A stretch of 64,000 bases of DNA, taken from positions 16,056,229 through 16,120,228 of the forward strand of contig CM055102.1 in assembly GCA_029204225.1 (NCBI GenBank), read 5' to 3'. This stretch comes from Diphasiastrum complanatum (lineage: Eukaryota; Streptophyta; Lycopodiopsida; Lycopodiales; Lycopodiaceae). Each line of letters starts with the position of its first letter. Within the stretch, counting starts at the first letter, position 1. Both the position numbers and the translations under genes were made by a program. Under the pieces are notes generated by a model, which did no database searches, was not told where the DNA came from, and saw nothing but the letters and a program-made list of their open reading frames with translations. This document shows positions 1-48,215 of this stretch, piece by piece.

Positions 1-950
1 AGAATGAACAACACTTTAGTGATGGAAATCACGGTCATTCTAGATTACGCAGCGAAACATTAATAAATGAATGAAATGCCAGAAGCATAATTTGTCGCAA
101 ATAGCAAGACAAATTATATGTCGCGAATGATTCACAAAGAGTTAGACTGTGCTCAACTGATAATTAGTCACGAAGGATTCACGAAAGACAAGACTAAATG
201 TTAGTCATCTACTACCAGAAAGAACAACTAGAAAGATCAGACAGAATGAATAATAAGCATAGCAATATTAACACAGATCTGAACGCAGAACAAAGAATTG
301 TATCAGATTAAGTATATCATGTATACATGTCAATAATGCGGTAGAGCACAAGACTATAGCGGACGAAACCGCATGCCCTACGAAGCTTATACAATCTGTA
401 AAGGAATAAAATCTTATTGTTGAGAATCAAGAATCAATGCACAAGGCATCTACTTCATCTGTCTTTCTGATAAGCTTCTGAAGCTAATTTACATACACTT
501 CATCTTCTCATCGTCTTCTTCATCAACTTGAATACACAAATGGTATCCAGTATATGTACGTAATATTACAAGTGTGCAAATGTAGAAAGTACAGAGTGGA
601 TGTGCTGTCTGTAGGAGATAATGGGTGGCTGCAATCATTGTCAAGTCAATTAGTGCAGCTGCATGGGGTGAGCGTGAAAAGGGTGCGACGTCAGTCAATG
701 CTGAAGTGGCCGTTGGTGATGAAAAGTGCGTCACTCTTACGAATAGCCTTAGGAATAGATTTACAGGGTGTCTTTGCTTTTAGGGCACCTTTGGCATTCT
801 GTAAGATAGTGTCCCCTTTTCGCCTATCACCATAACGTGTGTGTTGCAATTCTTTCGTCTTTTCTTCGTCTGTGCGAATTTGCATGTAAATATGTAGACT
901 GCACGACAACGTTAGTAAATATGCAACATGAATGGAGGCAGATTAAAATG
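1..950. other. Left edge, no gene recognised
   Basis: I read both strands and found only short open frames with no recognisable motif. There is no clear LTR end, tRNA-like primer site or microsatellite. It may be an older repeat, or sequence into which the adjoining Gypsy fragment (starting near 955) was broken. I can say nothing more. Confidence 0.4.
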
Positions 951-954
951 GGAT

Positions 955-1365
955 TTAGGAGAGTAGAGGGAATAAATCCAACAATACCCAACTGGTATGC
1001 TCGATTTCATAAATGAAACCAGCATCAAGAAGCTTCTGAATATCTTCTCGTATCTTCTCACGATATGTGGGATTGGTGCGATAAGATTTTGCTCGAATAG
1101 GTATGGCACCATCCTACAATGGGATAGTATGGACGACAACGTCAAGAGAAACCTCTTTCATCTCTTTATAATTCCACGCAAACACATCTCCGTATTTGTG
1201 CAATAACTGTTCCAAGTCCCATAATTGATTTGAATTCAGGTGGGCTCCTACATGTACGATACGGTCAATGTCTTCATCATCATCCTTTAGGTTAAGAGGT
1301 ATGGTCTTTGCAGGTCCTTCAAAAGAAGTTGATGGCGATTGAGGCTCCCATTTTGGTTTAACCAT
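955..1365 (-). pseudogene. Gypsy reverse transcriptase, N-terminal part only
   Basis: The first frame (1365-1114) ends with LEQLLHKYGDVFAWNYKEM, the segment that precedes the RT fingers in plant Gypsy polymerases. The next part, in another frame, reads YRTNPTYREKIREDIQKLLDAGFIYEIE then SWV. The homology ends at about 955-970, before the catalytic FLDD-type box. The element is therefore 3'-truncated and cannot make a polymerase. Confidence 0.75.
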
Positions 1366-1701
1366 ACTGATGATGACATCATCAGTGGTATAATCCTTAA
1401 AATGCTAGGGAACATCATAAAGTGGATCATCAACTACCTCTGTGGGATCTTAGGAATATCCTCTACAAATGTATTGGTAGATGATGAAGCCTGACTAGGA
1501 TTTTTCTGATTTTGAATCGAAGGTTTGATTGGCTGTTTCAGCTTTTCACGCATTTAGAATTGCTTATCAGTCAATCGTACGTCAACCCTTGATTTGTTTG
1601 TTAGCATGCGGGATATTTGTGGATCGGTAATGGTAGGCATGCATGGGTGTTTTTGTGTGTTTTCACGAACTAAGTCTTCGTCAATGGTGTTCAAGATTTC
1701 A

Positions 1702-2238
1702 TCATTGTGTACATCCCATTGATAGACTTTTAGTTTGGGTCGGTATACGACGATTTCCTAAATGCTCGGGATCCAACAAGTGAATTAGCTGGTCGTCAGA
1801 TAACTCATGTTCTCCCCCCGTAAGAATGCCATCCTCATTGGTGGATATGTCCGTAATAAAGACATCTTCAGGCATCCACTCAATAGGGAGTGCATCTATC
1901 ATGTACAAGGGCAAGATGAGAGTGTTGATATCTGTGGAGTGTGTAGTGATTTCAATTGGGTCATCTTTTTGAACTTCTTGCACACAAAGAGTGGCATTGA
2001 CACAATCGATGGTTGCTAAGGCATATCCCCAATTGATGATATTGGTACTCTGCACGTAATGACCTTTTATAGTGGAATCGATACTATCGGGGTCATCATA
2101 GGTAGTTGAAGACCAATTATCTTCAATGCGTGCAGGCTTTATCTTTCTGGTGGCATCGACAGAGATTCGTCTGTCTTTGTTGCCAAAAACAATTTTGTTT
2201 TTCTTCCAATCTTGAATCACTCCGGCCATTCTAACCAA
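1702..2238 (-). pseudogene. Gypsy protease-RT linker
   Basis: This frame starts with AGVIQDWKKNKIVFG followed by DRRISVDATRKI, which in Gypsy elements directly follows the protease LG.PWL strand. It is shifted by one base relative to the upstream protease frame. The remaining 130 residues are an acidic linker without recognisable domains. It is part of the same degraded element. Confidence 0.65.
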
Positions 2239-2957
2239 GGTGTTCCAAGAAGGAATTGATAGGTGTGCAATTTATCAGGAAAATCTAGTATGACACACTC
2301 TATGGTAAAAATCAAACTGACAATTTTAATCGACAAATTGCTTATGTGACCGGCAGGTGTCATCATTCGTTGGTCAGCCATACGTAACTTGTACTTAGGC
2401 TTTTCCAATGTGGATATTTCCCATGCCTGTGCTAAGGACAAGGCGATAATATTCACGCCAGACCCACTATCAAGAATGGCTTGTACGGATGGATAGAATT
2501 TTTTGTAGTGCACTGGTAAAGTGATGCTATTACCTTTAGAAACACCTATATGAAGTAAGTTCATGTCAACATTATGAACCACTTCAATGTTTTTCGGTTG
2601 TCTTGACTCATCTGGTACATCAGGCTGTTGGGAGCTATGCAATATGACATCCCGCAAGGGTTTGGAAAACTTGACGGCCGTGTAGAAGGGCATGGTGATT
2701 TGAGCTTGTAAGAGATCAGAAAGAACCTCTATTCCTCGTGGTGGTTGCCCTTGCGTAGGTAACTGGGCGGATGGCGGAGTAGAAATCCTAGCTTCAGCTC
2801 TATCAAACTCATCTCGGAACTCATGGTATTGCCTTTGAGCTTCTACAGGGTCAGAGTAAGATTGTGGAATAATGGAAGTATTAGCAGGAGGGTGTGGTTG
2901 TGCTGGGTCCTTGTTCTCATCTAAGGCCCGATGTTGGGCGCGTCCGACAGCATGCAA
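2217..2957 (-). pseudogene. Gypsy aspartic protease
   Basis: The minus-strand frame contains the retropepsin active-site box AILDSGSGVNII and, about 80 residues later, FLLGTPWL, the second conserved protease strand (usually hILGRPWL). This enzyme cleaves the element's polyprotein in the particle. A one-base indel just after GTPWL throws the frame out, and the continuing protein (AGVIQDWKKNKIVFG) is found in the next frame from position 2238 downward. The N-terminal 100 residues are a proline-rich gag-pro linker. Confidence 0.8.
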
Positions 2958-3481
2958 CGGCTCTTCAGATATCCTACATGCTGGAACTGGCTTCTTGTTT
3001 TGGTTAGGACAATCTATATAGCAATGCCTTCTGATACAATCAGCACATTCAGTTACAAAGTCATATCGAAGTCGACATTCACTCCGAAAGTGAGTTGTTT
3101 CTCCGCAGACAAAACATCTCTTTTGAAGTGCTGAAGGGAAAATGACATAACCATTTTGATCAACTTCAATAGGTGGTTCCTCTGGATAATATGGCTCGTT
3201 AGGATAGGAGGTCGATGCCTCATCTACGTATGTAATAGAATGACCATAATCATAAGTAAGTTCATAGGCTGGGGTGTCATAGGAGGTATTGGGCCTGAAC
3301 TGGAGGTCGGCTCTGTTGGTTTGGCCTATTGGGTAGAGCAGATCCTCTTGGAGCTGGAAGTGCCAAGCATTGTTGTTGTGGAGGTAGGGGTTGTCTAGAC
3401 AATTCCTGGACTTGGACTAGAGTCATATAACGTGGGCTATATGGTGCTTTGTGGGTTTCCTCGTGGGGCATATTGCTGAGG

Positions 3482-3679
3482 TCAAGAGTATTGCATGTTG
3501 GGTGGGTTGTACCTACAGCTGGATGTGGTATGGGTGATCGTATCACATAGTATACAGTGTTGGGGTTCATAAAGACGGTGTAATAGACACTCATAACTGG
3601 TATGTGGACCGCGACATTGTGGGCACCATATGTCTTCTCGCCGATGGATAGCGTTACCGGATGGCAATTGCCCTGGCAA
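3482..3679 (-). pseudogene. Gypsy gag zinc knuckles
   Basis: Two cysteine/histidine clusters lie in one frame: CPQCRGPHTSYEC (C-X2-C-X3-H-X4-C, one residue short of the canonical spacing) and CILCDTITHTTSSC (C-X2-C-X4-H-X4-C, canonical). Such knuckles bind nucleic acid in gag nucleocapsid domains. The position between gag core and protease fits a Gypsy element. The frame ends and re-opens on both sides, so it is a relic. Confidence 0.7.
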
Positions 3680-4111
3680 CTGACTTTGAAAAGATTTTAA
3701 GGCTTACTGAAACTCTTTGTTGAGTTTCTCCATTTGTTGTTGATGTTGTTGATTCATCAACTGAAACTGAGATTTTCAAACTTGGTCGGAATCTCGCGGC
3801 TCACTTGGACGGTTATCAGGGAATACAAGGTGAGCTCTTTTCTCTTTCTGGTTCTCATCATCAAAACCTTCATCTTCTTCACAAATGGCATCGGACATAG
3901 CAAATTTAAGAGTAAAATACTCTTCGGTAGGTTTAAGCTCTTTACGGATGTATCTGTGAAGGCCAACTAGAAACCATATGATTAACATTTTATTAGTTGG
4001 TTGTTCCTGGACTTGACTTTTGAGACGTTTAAAACGCTCAATATAGTCATGTACGCGTTCATCTTTTTTTTTTTTAATATTACTAAGGCGTACAAAGGGG
4101 CTCTTTGTGAG

Positions 4112-4339
4112 TCAGAAAGGTTGGAAGCGTTTAATGAAAGACTCTTTCAACTCTGACCAATCTTGTCGATCGTCACGATTGAGGTTGAAAAACCACTCTC
4201 GTGCTTTATCTACCATGGTCATCGAAAAAAATTGGACTTTTGCATTATCAGTATATTCTTCATATACTTCACATGCATTCTCAAAGACTTGTAAAACTCG
4301 ATGAGGGTCCACATTACCATCAAACTTTGGTAATTCCAA
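4112..4339 (-). pseudogene. Gypsy gag core (retrotrans_gag-like)
   Basis: The frame reads LPKFDGNVDPHRVLQVFENA and later DKAREWFFNLNRDDRQDWSELKESFIKRF. That is the classic plant Gypsy gag pattern: the FDG...P..WL-like start, the A..WF..L segment and the W..LK..F..RF close. In the family it forms the capsid of the virus-like particle. Here it is a short remnant. The surrounding gag frame is split, with the upstream part continuing in another frame to about 4505, and an A/T homopolymer near 4064-4080 coincides with a frame change. Confidence 0.8.
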
Positions 4340-4559
4340 ACGGGATGTTCGTTTATCGGATCGGGCGGTATGGTGAGCATGGTGAACAAGTTGATCATCA
4401 GGGTTAGGGGTCCATTTGGATGGTCCAGGGTCTTGTTGAACCTGAGATCAAAGACGACAGAATTTGTTCTCATCATTTGGATAATTGGGTGGTGTGAATT
4501 CATCCATAAGTTCTTCGGATAAATTGTCCATGAGAACTAGGTCAACTCTTTTTTGTTGT

Positions 4560-5000
4560 TTTGTTTGTTTTTTTAATTTTTTTGGAATATATGGCTGACA
4601 GTAACTCAACCTAGCTTATCCAAGAATTCGAAAAAAATGTTAGAAACTCTAAAAATTTAGACATAGTTGAAGAATTAAAAAAAAATCGAAAAAAATCCGA
4701 AAACTCGAGAAATTCGAAAATCTAGAAAACTCAAAAAATTCAAAATTCGAAAAAGTCAAAATTCAAAAAAAATGAAAAATCCGAGAATATCGAAAAAGCC
4801 GAAAAGAAAACTGGCAAATCGGATCGTCGGACGCTAAGTCGTCGGATGCAACCTTGAAAAAAAGTTTACTTTTTGTAATTTTGTATCGGTCGTCGGATGC
4901 AATCATCGAATGGAATTTGTATTGAAAAACTCAAAAAAGTGAAAAATTTCGATCAACGCAAAAAAAGCGACGAATATTGCTACAAGCTGTAACCCACCGT
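4560..5000. repeat. A-rich stretch with GTCGGATGCAA words
   Basis: This stretch has many short runs of A and repeated AAAA-TCGAAAA-type words. At least three copies of (C)GTCGGATGCAA or close variants lie between about 4820 and 5005. The same word recurs many times at 47.8-48.2 kb. I see no coding potential. It separates the Gypsy remnant from the RRF promoter. Confidence 0.5.
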
Positions 5001-5111
5001 CGGATTAACGATACTTGACGTAGCAGGAGAAAGATAGGAGTCAAGATCTAAATATGTTTACATAATGTGTTTACAAGCCTGCATTATGGAACATGATAAT
5101 ACTTCTCTCAA

Positions 5112-5145
5112 CCAATTGCTACTAATGGAAGGAAAGTATAAATAG
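5112..5145 (+). promoter_or_regulatory. Probable RRF core promoter (CCAAT and TATA box)
   Basis: A CCAAT word sits at 5112-5116 and TATAAATAG at 5137-5145. The RRF start codon follows 87 bases after the TATA box, which leaves room for a transcription start near 5165-5175 and a short leader made largely of GAGC/GA repeats. This is the only well-formed TATA box immediately upstream of the RRF first exon. Assignment is by position and motif only. Confidence 0.6.
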
Positions 5146-5179
5146 ATTTGGAGCTTGAGCTTTCACTTCTTTTTTCAGT

Positions 5180-5230
5180 GGAGAGAGCGAGCGAGCGAGC
5201 GAGCGAGAGAGAGAGAGAGAGAGAGAGAGA
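5180..5230 (+). repeat. (GAGC)n/(GA)n tract in the RRF 5' leader
   Basis: About 50 bases of GAGC and GA repeats end one base before the RRF ATG at 5232. GA/CT tracts are common in plant 5' leaders and can influence transcription. An in-frame ATG at 5148 would add 28 residues of Arg/Glu low complexity. I prefer the ATG at 5232 because it gives a normal transit peptide and 5148 lies only a few bases past the TATA box. Confidence 0.7.
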
Positions 5231-5231
5231 T

Positions 5232-41722
<36,491 letters not shown>

Positions 41723-44700
41723 GGTGAGCTCAGTGATTGCATTCGATTACTGATTCTGTTTCTTCTAGAATCTAGCTGCACTTTTTAACACACCGACTTT
41801 TGTTCAGCTGAAGTGAATCTGCAGTTGACACTGCTTTCACAGAATCAATCAGAAAGATACTCTATTGCTGCATCAAACATTGGTTTCCACTCCCATCCTA
41901 GCTGGTTGGGTTGTTCAATCAATCTGCCTATATCCTGTCTTGAGATGTAAACTTTTTTCACTGATCCACAACACAGCAAATATTCTATACATCTGTAATG
42001 TATAGAATTACTCCTTGTATTCGAATCAAAGCCTCCTTCAAATGTATTTATGAACTTTGTTGGATGAATTTACTCTATACATGTAAAATGGCCTCCTTTC
42101 AAAGTCGGTCTCCTGGTACTCATGTTATGCCTTCTCTTTCAACTACCTCTTCCCTGTCTTTGTATTTGCAGTTAGATTGCACTGCTGCTAATTATGAATG
42201 GTAATGCAAGGAGTCCTAAAATTTGAAGAAGCATTTTGAATTTTTTTTTTCTCAGTATTCTTGAAAAGGAAGAATATTGGGCATTTGCCTCCATCTGCTG
42301 GGATACTCTTTGATATTGAGTGCCAGATTGCACTATTTAGAATTTTTATGGGTCTTGAGCTTTTCTTATGTAGCTCAACTGTTACCTAATTATAGTAGAA
42401 GGAAAAATTTATTTGCACTTCGGCAGTCTGGGGAGAGATTCTTTCCTCATTGTTGCTTTTGTACAAATCACTTCCACCTTGACAATCTTATACTTCTTGG
42501 GGGAGGGAGGTCTTTGATACTTCTCAAAAGTCCTCACTAGTCATTGAAAAAGAGCATATAACCTTGCTCCTTACACTTGGTGGCTTGCGCTTTCTCTTGG
42601 GCTAGGGGACCGAGTGACAGAAATGTCCAAATCAAACTATGCCAAAGATTGATGGTAAGCGGAGAACTGCTGTTGTTGAATCTATCTTCAGTTTAGTGAA
42701 ATAGAGGGAAGTTCTTGAGCATTGTGGTAACCATATCAGCCTATATGACAATATAAAAACTATAATATCCCCATAAGTGGCAGAACATCCTTTTTAGCTT
42801 GTGTGATAAACCTTACGAACCCAAATTATTTATATAAGATAGACTTGATTGTAGAAAACAATTGAAACCCAAGAATACAAAGATGAAAACCTATGTGAAT
42901 GTCCACATGGCACATATTGTACATTTTGCATCACAATCTAACATATTTGTATTGTGCTTTTGAGGCCATTAGTGATTTTCTTGCTTGTAAAGTGATGTAG
43001 AAGATGACAATGGCCCATGTGACTCACATAGGCAACAATATATATTTAAACACATTATACTAAATGAAATACAGTCTTATTCAATGATTTAATTGTGTAT
43101 GGCCTCACTAATATGAGCACATGTTGCTTTGATTTTGTGGGTATCTAATTTCACATTAGCTATATGTATGAGATTTTCTACTTAAATTGCTATTGATGTA
43201 GAATGGTTGTTGTGATGATGTATGCACTTGGTTGACGATTGTCACAAGTAATTGCACTTCAAATTGATAAAAATTGAGAAAGACAGTTGTCAACCATTCA
43301 TCCATGTCTTGAGAGTGACTTCTTTTGGCTTCCCTTGATGGTATGTCCAATTTTTACTACTTGTGTCTTTGTGCATTATTGTCCTTAAACATTTAGGAAA
43401 AGGTTTTTTCGTCAATGTATCTCCATTCACGCTTTTACCTTTACCACAAATTCCATCCCATCCCCCCCCTTTCAAAACACACACCCACACACCATATATG
43501 TTGTGGAACGCATTTTGTTGCTCTGTGTTCTAGAAAATAAGCATTTTGGACAGTGGAATGTTGTCTGGAACGCTATTATAATTTTTTTTGTTTTATTGAT
43601 ATATCATACTTGCACCTTTGATTCGGAACGTGTTTCGGGTTTTTGACTCAAAACATTGGCTCAGAACATTATTTTTTTTTGCAATATGGGTGTTAGATAT
43701 ATATCTCATGGATCCCATGGAACATGACCTGTGGGTCCCCATGGTATGAAACTGTTCCGTGGTATAGAACGGTTCCGTAATGTGGATTTTTTTAAAGAAA
43801 AAAATAAAAAAAAAATCAATAAAAATGCCCAAAAACGCTTAAAGACCCCCTAAAAAGGCCAACCAAACCCTAAATCCACAAATAAAAAGCCCCCAAAAGG
43901 GATTTTTCTATACTTTTCTTAATTTTTTTATTTTTTTGTATTTTTGTATTTTTCTTGTAGATTTTATAGGTTTTTTTAAAAAAAAAATTAATTTAGTAAA
44001 AATTGAAACAAAAAAACTAAAAAGAAATAGGTGTTCCGTACATGTTTTGTGGATATTTTCCATGGAACAATATGAAACAGTTATGTATTTCTTCTTATTG
44101 ATATATATTGCATAATTTATAAAGTTACAAATGCAGTTAATGTATGTACTTTGATTTGTGCAAACATTCAAGAACCAATCAAAATAGTACAAATTAAAAA
44201 ATGATTTCAGTTCCATTCCTATACTTCACCAACTTTTTCAGCATTGAAACTAGGGTGCTACGGTCCATAAAAAAAAAATTGGACATGAAATCAATTTTTT
44301 GCCAATTCCACAAGCTTGCTAGCAAGTTTACTAGCTTTTCGGCAATATAATGATTTTGACTTCCTAGATTTCTAAGGGGTATTGTTCATAAAAGGGTTAA
44401 TATGTTTTCATAAAAGCATGAAGAATTTCATGATACTGGTGAAAAAAGATATATGTTCCATCCTATACTTTGCCACCTTTCTCAAACATGGAAACCATGG
44501 TTCTATAGTCCATAAATTATTTTGGATATCACTGGCAATTGTATAGTGTGCATAGCGTATGGAGAGAGTACTCCTTGCCTTCTTATGTTGCTTTAGAGAG
44601 TTGTTGACATTTGATATTTTGTCAACTATGGATATATTATGGCCTACAATGTTTAGCAAAAATGGGGTCTTGTAGGGTTTAAATTTTTTTCCTTCAAAAA

Positions 44701-44861
44701 TCACCATAAGATTGCCTACGTCAAAATCTACAATTTGAATCTCATATTAGAAAAAAAAAAAAAAATTGGGCCAAGATTTCGGCACCCAATGCAATCCCCC
44801 CTTCAAACACGCACACACATAGATACACACACGTGTATATAGACACACATACACACATTCA

Positions 44862-44864
<3 letters not shown>
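41723..44864. other. RRF 3' flank and AT-rich spacer
   Basis: There is a possible 3'-UTR intron donor at 41724. I could not place a polyadenylation site. Sequence from 43.5 to 44.8 kb is AT-rich with homopolymer runs. No coding motif was seen on either strand. Confidence 0.5.
43505..43790. repeat. GGAAC/GTTCC word cluster
   Basis: GGAACG, GAACATTA, TGTTCC and GAACGGTTCCG words recur about ten times, including GTTCCGTGGTATAGAACGGTTCCG-like inverted pairs near 43754-43778. It resembles the shorter cluster at 16.39-16.45 kb. Non-coding. Confidence 0.55.

Positions 44865-44951
<87 letters not shown>
44865..44951. repeat. (TC)43 array
   Basis: Uninterrupted TC dinucleotides preceded by an ACAC-rich stretch. 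No LINE end was seen beside it. Confidence 0.95.
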
Positions 44952-44953
<2 letters not shown>

Positions 44954-45434
44954 AAATAGATTGCAAAGCTGACATCAAAAAATGTAGATCAAGTACTTTT
45001 CTTCGATCTGTTTTGCATTAAGTACTTTTGAGTTATCAAGCGTCTTTTTTTCATCATAATGTTGTTGTTAAATAAGTGCATGTGTTTCAAAAGTATAAAT
45101 ATTGTTTCCTAGATGGTACTTATATAAGATGACATTTATTTATTAGCCTTTGTTGATATCAAAGGCATTATCAAACATGAATTGCTTCAGTTCTTTTAAT
45201 AAGATACACTAGCGAAGTGTGCTCGCCGAAGGTGAACATATTTAGATGCGGCCAAAATTAGTTTGTCGATCCTTTGGTGGGTGGTGTTTTGGATGGATTG
45301 TGGAGGGGGGGGGTCACAAGGGTTAGTGGGTGCGTCGAGAACGGAAGGAGGCTCGAAGTCAAATGCGCGAATGGCGGACCAAAGTCCAATGTGGCCATGG
45401 TTAGGTATAGGGCTATCATGAGATTAGAGTACTA

Positions 45435-45440
<6 letters not shown>

Positions 45441-45503
<63 letters not shown>
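45441..45503. repeat. (GA)31 array
   Basis: Uninterrupted GA dinucleotides. No LINE terminus abuts it; the flanks are AT-rich. Confidence 0.95.
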
Positions 45504-45508
<5 letters not shown>

Positions 45509-46354
45509 ATCTACATGAAACTATAGCAAATGCAATCGAGGGACAAAATTTTAAAATTGTTATATTCGATAATTTTTAGGATATCAATTACAAAACATTC
45601 GACACACAGATTCATGGTAATGGTGAGTACGCGACACAAACAGTTCCAAATTTAGTCTTTCAAGACAATGGTTGTCACTCATTTGATGTATCTGATAACA
45701 CGAATTGTGAGTTGACCATACTTTGTAACTTTATTTGTAGATCAGCAAGTGTTAGCAAGTGTTAGAATATTGTTATTTCTATATAGTACTCTAATATTAA
45801 TGATCATTAAATCGACATCCAATAACAATCGATTTCTTCTAGGGATAAATTGTCCATCCATTTGTTGAAGATGAAGGAACTTCGCGAACCTCCTTTGTAA
45901 CCAAAAGGTATTACATGTGTGCACCTCGTCTCCAAAACAGAATAGTTCCATCACATCTTGCACAAACCTCACGTGATCCACCGAAATCTGTAACATTTAC
46001 ATTTTATGAAAAAACTTTATAAAAATTTGATGTGATCATAATAGAAGAAACCTACTTTACATCTCTTACATCCTCTAAACACTTTCATCCACAACCTGCT
46101 TTCAAATTAAGCCTGACATGTACCTTGGCGGAGTTCATAGGTTCGAACTAGACGCATGGATGTAATTGCTCCAAACCACGATATGCACCCAAAACCACAA
46201 TATCTTGAATAACATCCAAAACCTGCAAACAACCACAAGTGTTTAATTAGCACAATTCCTCCACAAATATAGTGCTTACTCAATATTCATTTCACTCTAA
46301 ATCACGATGCTCAATTGAAGATGGCATGCACTGTACCACATGTCACTCACATTC
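45504..46354. other. Spacer downstream of Helitron helicase
   Basis: On the minus strand this follows the helicase C-terminus. Short frames occur without recognised motifs. It may be the 3' part of the same Helitron. Confidence 0.35.
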
Positions 46355-47087
46355 TTATAACACTTTGGAGTACACGATATTGGGTGTGTATCTTGATACT
46401 TGGCAATTGGTAGCAAGTTCACCAATATCCTTCACCAATGCTCGTACGCATGATGCCTTTCTTACTCTCGATAGTGCAACATATAGTTTCCCATGACTAA
46501 AAATTGGACGCGACAAAAAGAGTCCAATCACTTCCATCGTCTGTCCTTGGGCCTTGTTGATGGTCATTGCAAAGTGCCAAATCATGATGCATATAAGTTT
46601 CCTCTCTACCATCTCCAACTCTCAAGAGAAACTTAGCAAAGTCAACCTGCTCATTTACATCACTTCCTTCCAATCCCATAACCCTCATGCTTGTTTTCAA
46701 CTGATGCACTTCAACATCTTTCCACAACTGTGAAAACTTCAGTGATGTAGCTACTATTTGTGCACGACTACCTCTTCTTACCACTGGCAAAACCTGTCGA
46801 AAATCTCCACCAAGAACAACTATTATTCCACCAAAAGGAGCATTTGAAGATAACAGATCGCGAAGAGTTCTATCAACACTCTCTGATGCGTGTTTGTGCA
46901 TCATTGGAGCCTCATCCCACACTATCAGACGACATGCAATTATGAGTTTACCCAACTCACTCTGTTTTGATATACTGCAAGTAGATGTTTTATGCAAATC
47001 CATCGAAAAATTTTTAAATCGAGAGTGAGCTGTTCGGCCACCTTTCATCAACAAAGCTGCTATTCCTGATGATGCAACAACAAATGC
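46355..47087 (-). mobile_element. Helitron helicase fragment (PIF1-like), internally deleted
   Basis: On the minus strand: VVASSGIAALLMKGGRTAHS (47087-47030), KLIIACRLIVWDEAPMMHKH (DEAP box), VVLGGDFRQVLPVVRRG, and QLKTSMRV. Then after a frame jump at about 46615 comes the helicase C-terminus, HFAMTINKAQGQTMEV and SHGKLYVALSRV. This is the PIF1/RecD2-type SF1 helicase of plant Helitrons. About 200 residues between the two parts, the Walker A region and the Rep nuclease are missing. It is a relic, transcribed right to left. Confidence 0.88.
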
Positions 47088-47805
47088 TTAATGCTTAGTG
47101 TTAAAAAATATAGTGTAATTCAGATCCAAATCATCTAAAGATCTTTAGTTACAAAAACAAGCAATTCACCAATCTTGCCAATGTAGAAAAATCAGCATCA
47201 ACAAACAAAATAGAATGCAAACTCTAATAGATCTTGATCAAACATGAATCAAAATATAAATAGAACATAAAATTGCAAGATATCACAAGTAGAGTGCACC
47301 AATGGATAGTAGAACCCAAGAGAACTATGTATAACCATGAATGAGGTAAGAGAGGTAGAAGATCAGTCTTCTCTCACGTGTGTACAACTATATATAGCAG
47401 ATCCATGAATATTCAAAAGTTTTCTCAAAAATGATAAGACCCTAACATAAAGTGACTAGGTTTCATGAATCTTATTCAAATTTGAATCTACTAGTAACTC
47501 GACTTTCTAGCTTTCCCTCCAACTCTAAAACGATAAATTTCAAATGCATTTAGACTAATATGACTATAAAAAATAAATGTCTAAGTCATGAAATTGGCCT
47601 CAATTGCCAAATAAACAAATGTAGCATTTGACTCAATATTGATCAAACTAGTTGAAATCTCTCACATCACTCTCATGGGAACGAATCTCCGCGTGACAAC
47701 TAGCTTCATCTCCTTGATGCTTGTGTGCTTGGATTTAGAATTTAGGCTAGGATAGAAAATTGCCCGCTACAAAAATATGTGACAATTTAAGAGTTGTCGA
47801 ATTTG
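47088..47805. other. Unassigned spacer
   Basis: AT-rich sequence without recognisable frames or repeats, between the Helitron remnant and the GTCGGATG repeat field. Confidence 0.4.
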
Positions 47806-48215
47806 TTGTTGGTTACAGCTTCAGATGCAACTGTCGGGTACGTCGGATGCAACTTGTTCTTAGGTCATCGGATCTAGGATATCAGATGTAACTCAAAACT
47901 AATATGTATTCGATGGGTTCGGATACAGAAATTGGAGATGCAATGGTAAAGTCTATATAGACAAATTTGTCGGATGTAATGGTCTGAATTCGGAGTAAAT
48001 CAGAATTAGACTTATGAAACATGAACTTGGATGTAATCGTCAGATGTAAATTGGATGTAAAGTTCAGATGTATCTCATGTGTATCTCGTTAGATTAGAAC
48101 GTCGGATGTACCATCGGTTGTAGGTCGTTGGATGCAATTCGTCGGACCTAAACATAGGATGAAACTGTCGGTTTAGATCATCGGATGCAACAATGAACTA
48201 GCCCGTCAGATGCAA
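47806..48215. repeat. Field of GTCGGATGYAA words
   Basis: In about 410 bases the word (C)GTCGGATGTAA/GCAA or close variants (CATCGGATGCAAC, GTCAGATGCAA, TTCAGATGTAT) occurs roughly 18 times, spaced 15-35 bases irregularly. The same word is present at 4.8-5.0 kb. No stable reading frame was seen. It ends where a Copia integrase fragment begins. Confidence 0.65.

Larger units (their letters stand above)
955..4505 (-). mobile_element. Decayed Ty3/Gypsy retrotransposon fragment (gag, protease, start of RT)
   Basis: Read on the minus strand, the order is gag (about 4.5-3.75 kb), zinc knuckles (3.6-3.5 kb), aspartic protease (2.9-2.2 kb), linker (2.2-1.7 kb) and the first part of reverse transcriptase (1.37-0.96 kb). 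This is the Gypsy order up to RT. Reading frames change several times and stops interrupt it, so it is inactive. The element stops just after the RT motif LLDAGFIYEIE-SWV; RNase H and integrase are absent. No LTR was recognised at either side. It lies about 0.6 kb upstream of the RRF promoter, transcribed away from it. Confidence 0.85.

Noticed and set aside
5148-5231. Upstream in-frame ATG extending RRF by 28 residues (Arg/Glu repeats)
   Set aside because: It lies directly after the TATA box, where transcription would not yet have started, and the extra residues are translated GA microsatellite unlike any transit peptide.
45203-45236. Possible Helitron 3' end: GCGA...TCGC hairpin followed by CTAG on the minus strand, 1.1 kb downstream of the helicase
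   Set aside because: The stem is only four base pairs and overlaps the CTAG, whereas true Helitron hairpins lie about 10 bases before the end. No TC-start was found. Not strong enough to annotate.
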